Positions 5,355-5,644 of a DNA stretch of 5,644 bases are shown in pieces (within the stretch, counting starts at the first letter, position 1; each line of letters opens with the position of its first letter). Location of the stretch: the NCBI GenBank assembly GCA_964493075.1, contig CAZBNU010000250.1, positions 1-5,644 on the forward strand. Direction: 5' to 3'. The DNA comes from SLFT01 sp964493075. GTDB taxonomy: Bacteria; Hydrogenedentota; Hydrogenedentia; Hydrogenedentales; CAITNO01. Below the pieces are notes generated by a model. The model was given only the letters and a program-made list of their open reading frames with translations, did not search any database and was not told the origin of the DNA. Both the position numbers and the translations under genes were made by a program.

Positions 5355-5644
5355 ATGAAAATAACAACATCAACATCCAGGGATACCTTGACTACCCTGC
5401 TGTTTTCCCTGATTTTACTGTTCTTTTTCCAATTAACCGGCGCGTGGATTGAGAGCATCTACCGGATGAGTCTGGTAAAACTTGCTCCGGGGAAGGAATT
5501 GTACGGACTGCTGTTACTCTTGCTTCCTTTGCTGCTTCTTTTGTTGCGGGAAAAGAATGAGCGCCCTGTTTTGTGGGGTACCGTGTGTATTCTTTTGGGG
5601 TGTCGTCTGGTATTTCCGGGGTTGGGTGCGTCTCTCCAAATTGT
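5355..5644 (+). CDS. Multi-pass membrane protein of unknown function (partial, C-terminus beyond right edge)
   Basis: An open frame starts at ATG 5355 and continues without a stop to the window edge (96 complete codons). AGGAG at 5340-5344 lies 10 nt upstream. The protein begins MKITTSTSRDT. A first hydrophobic segment covers about residues 12-30 (LTTLLFSLILLFFFQ). A short amphipathic stretch follows (IESIYRMSLVKLAPGKE, 32-48), then a very Leu-rich second segment (about 49-64), a charged turn (REKNER, 65-70) and a third hydrophobic segment from about 72. This is the layout of an integral membrane protein with cytoplasmic N-terminus. I do not recognise the family with confidence. Multi-helix N-termini of this style occur ahead of various catalytic domains as well as in pure membrane proteins, so the missing C-terminal part decides. 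It probably has its own promoter at 5280-5308. Confidence 0.75.
   Translation, partial: MKITTSTSRDTLTTLLFSLILLFFFQLTGAWIESIYRMSLVKLAPGKELYGLLLLLLPLLLLLLREKNERPVLWGTVCILLGCRLVFPGLGASLQI

Noticed and set aside
5204..5458. Minus-strand open frame of 84 codons across element B
   Set aside because: It runs through the palindrome and antisense to the membrane protein start. The product is low in recognisable features and the frame is incidental.

Overview
The window looks like chromosomal DNA of an uncultured or poorly characterised bacterium. The best guess is a member of Hydrogenedentota or a Planctomycetes/Lentisphaerae-type lineage. The grounds are family content only: a secreted DUF1080 sugar hydrolase, a DUF6717 protein, and a lipoprotein in which a divergent InlB-type B-repeat is joined to an FGE-sulfatase (SUMF1-like) domain by a Glu-Gly-Glu linker. 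No rRNA, tRNA, CRISPR array, transposase or phage gene is visible.

Layout. On the minus strand, reading from about 3470 leftwards, lies a compact three-gene transcription unit: a GntP-family sugar-acid permease (2072-3427), a SagB/ThcOx-type nitroreductase-fold oxidoreductase (1289-2053) and a secreted DUF1080 (3-keto-disaccharide hydrolase family) protein (621-1253). The gaps between them are 18 and 35 nt, and each gene has its own Shine-Dalgarno sequence. After a 228-nt gap, a membrane-anchored DUF6717 protein follows on the same strand and runs off the left edge (1-392). On the plus strand, divergent from the permease, is the B-repeat/FGE-like lipoprotein (3575-5122). After a 232-nt gap comes a partial multi-pass membrane protein that runs off the right edge (5355-5644). 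No gene-free stretch exceeds 300 bases.

How the genes may work together. The permease and the DUF1080 protein fit uptake and extracytoplasmic processing of oxidised sugars or sugar acids, with the flavoenzyme as a possible redox partner. This is inferred from co-orientation only. The SUMF1-like lipoprotein is unlikely to be a true formylglycine-generating enzyme, because it does not keep both copper-binding cysteines.

The most interesting non-coding signal is a pair of palindromic elements, one in each of the two larger intergenic gaps (470-552 and 5202-5285). Their sequences differ but their design is the same: perfect inverted arms of 27 and 24 bp that begin CGTC, followed by a 20-nt sub-palindrome running from ATT to AAT. 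The second matches the ATTCCC-N8-GGGAAT pattern known from neisserial dRS3 repeats. On the side that faces the next gene start, each element ends in ATGACG, placed 16 or 17 bp before a good -10 hexamer (TATAAT or TATGAT). The elements may therefore supply the -35 box of the promoter of the following gene. This is a testable hypothesis from sequence reading, not an established fact.
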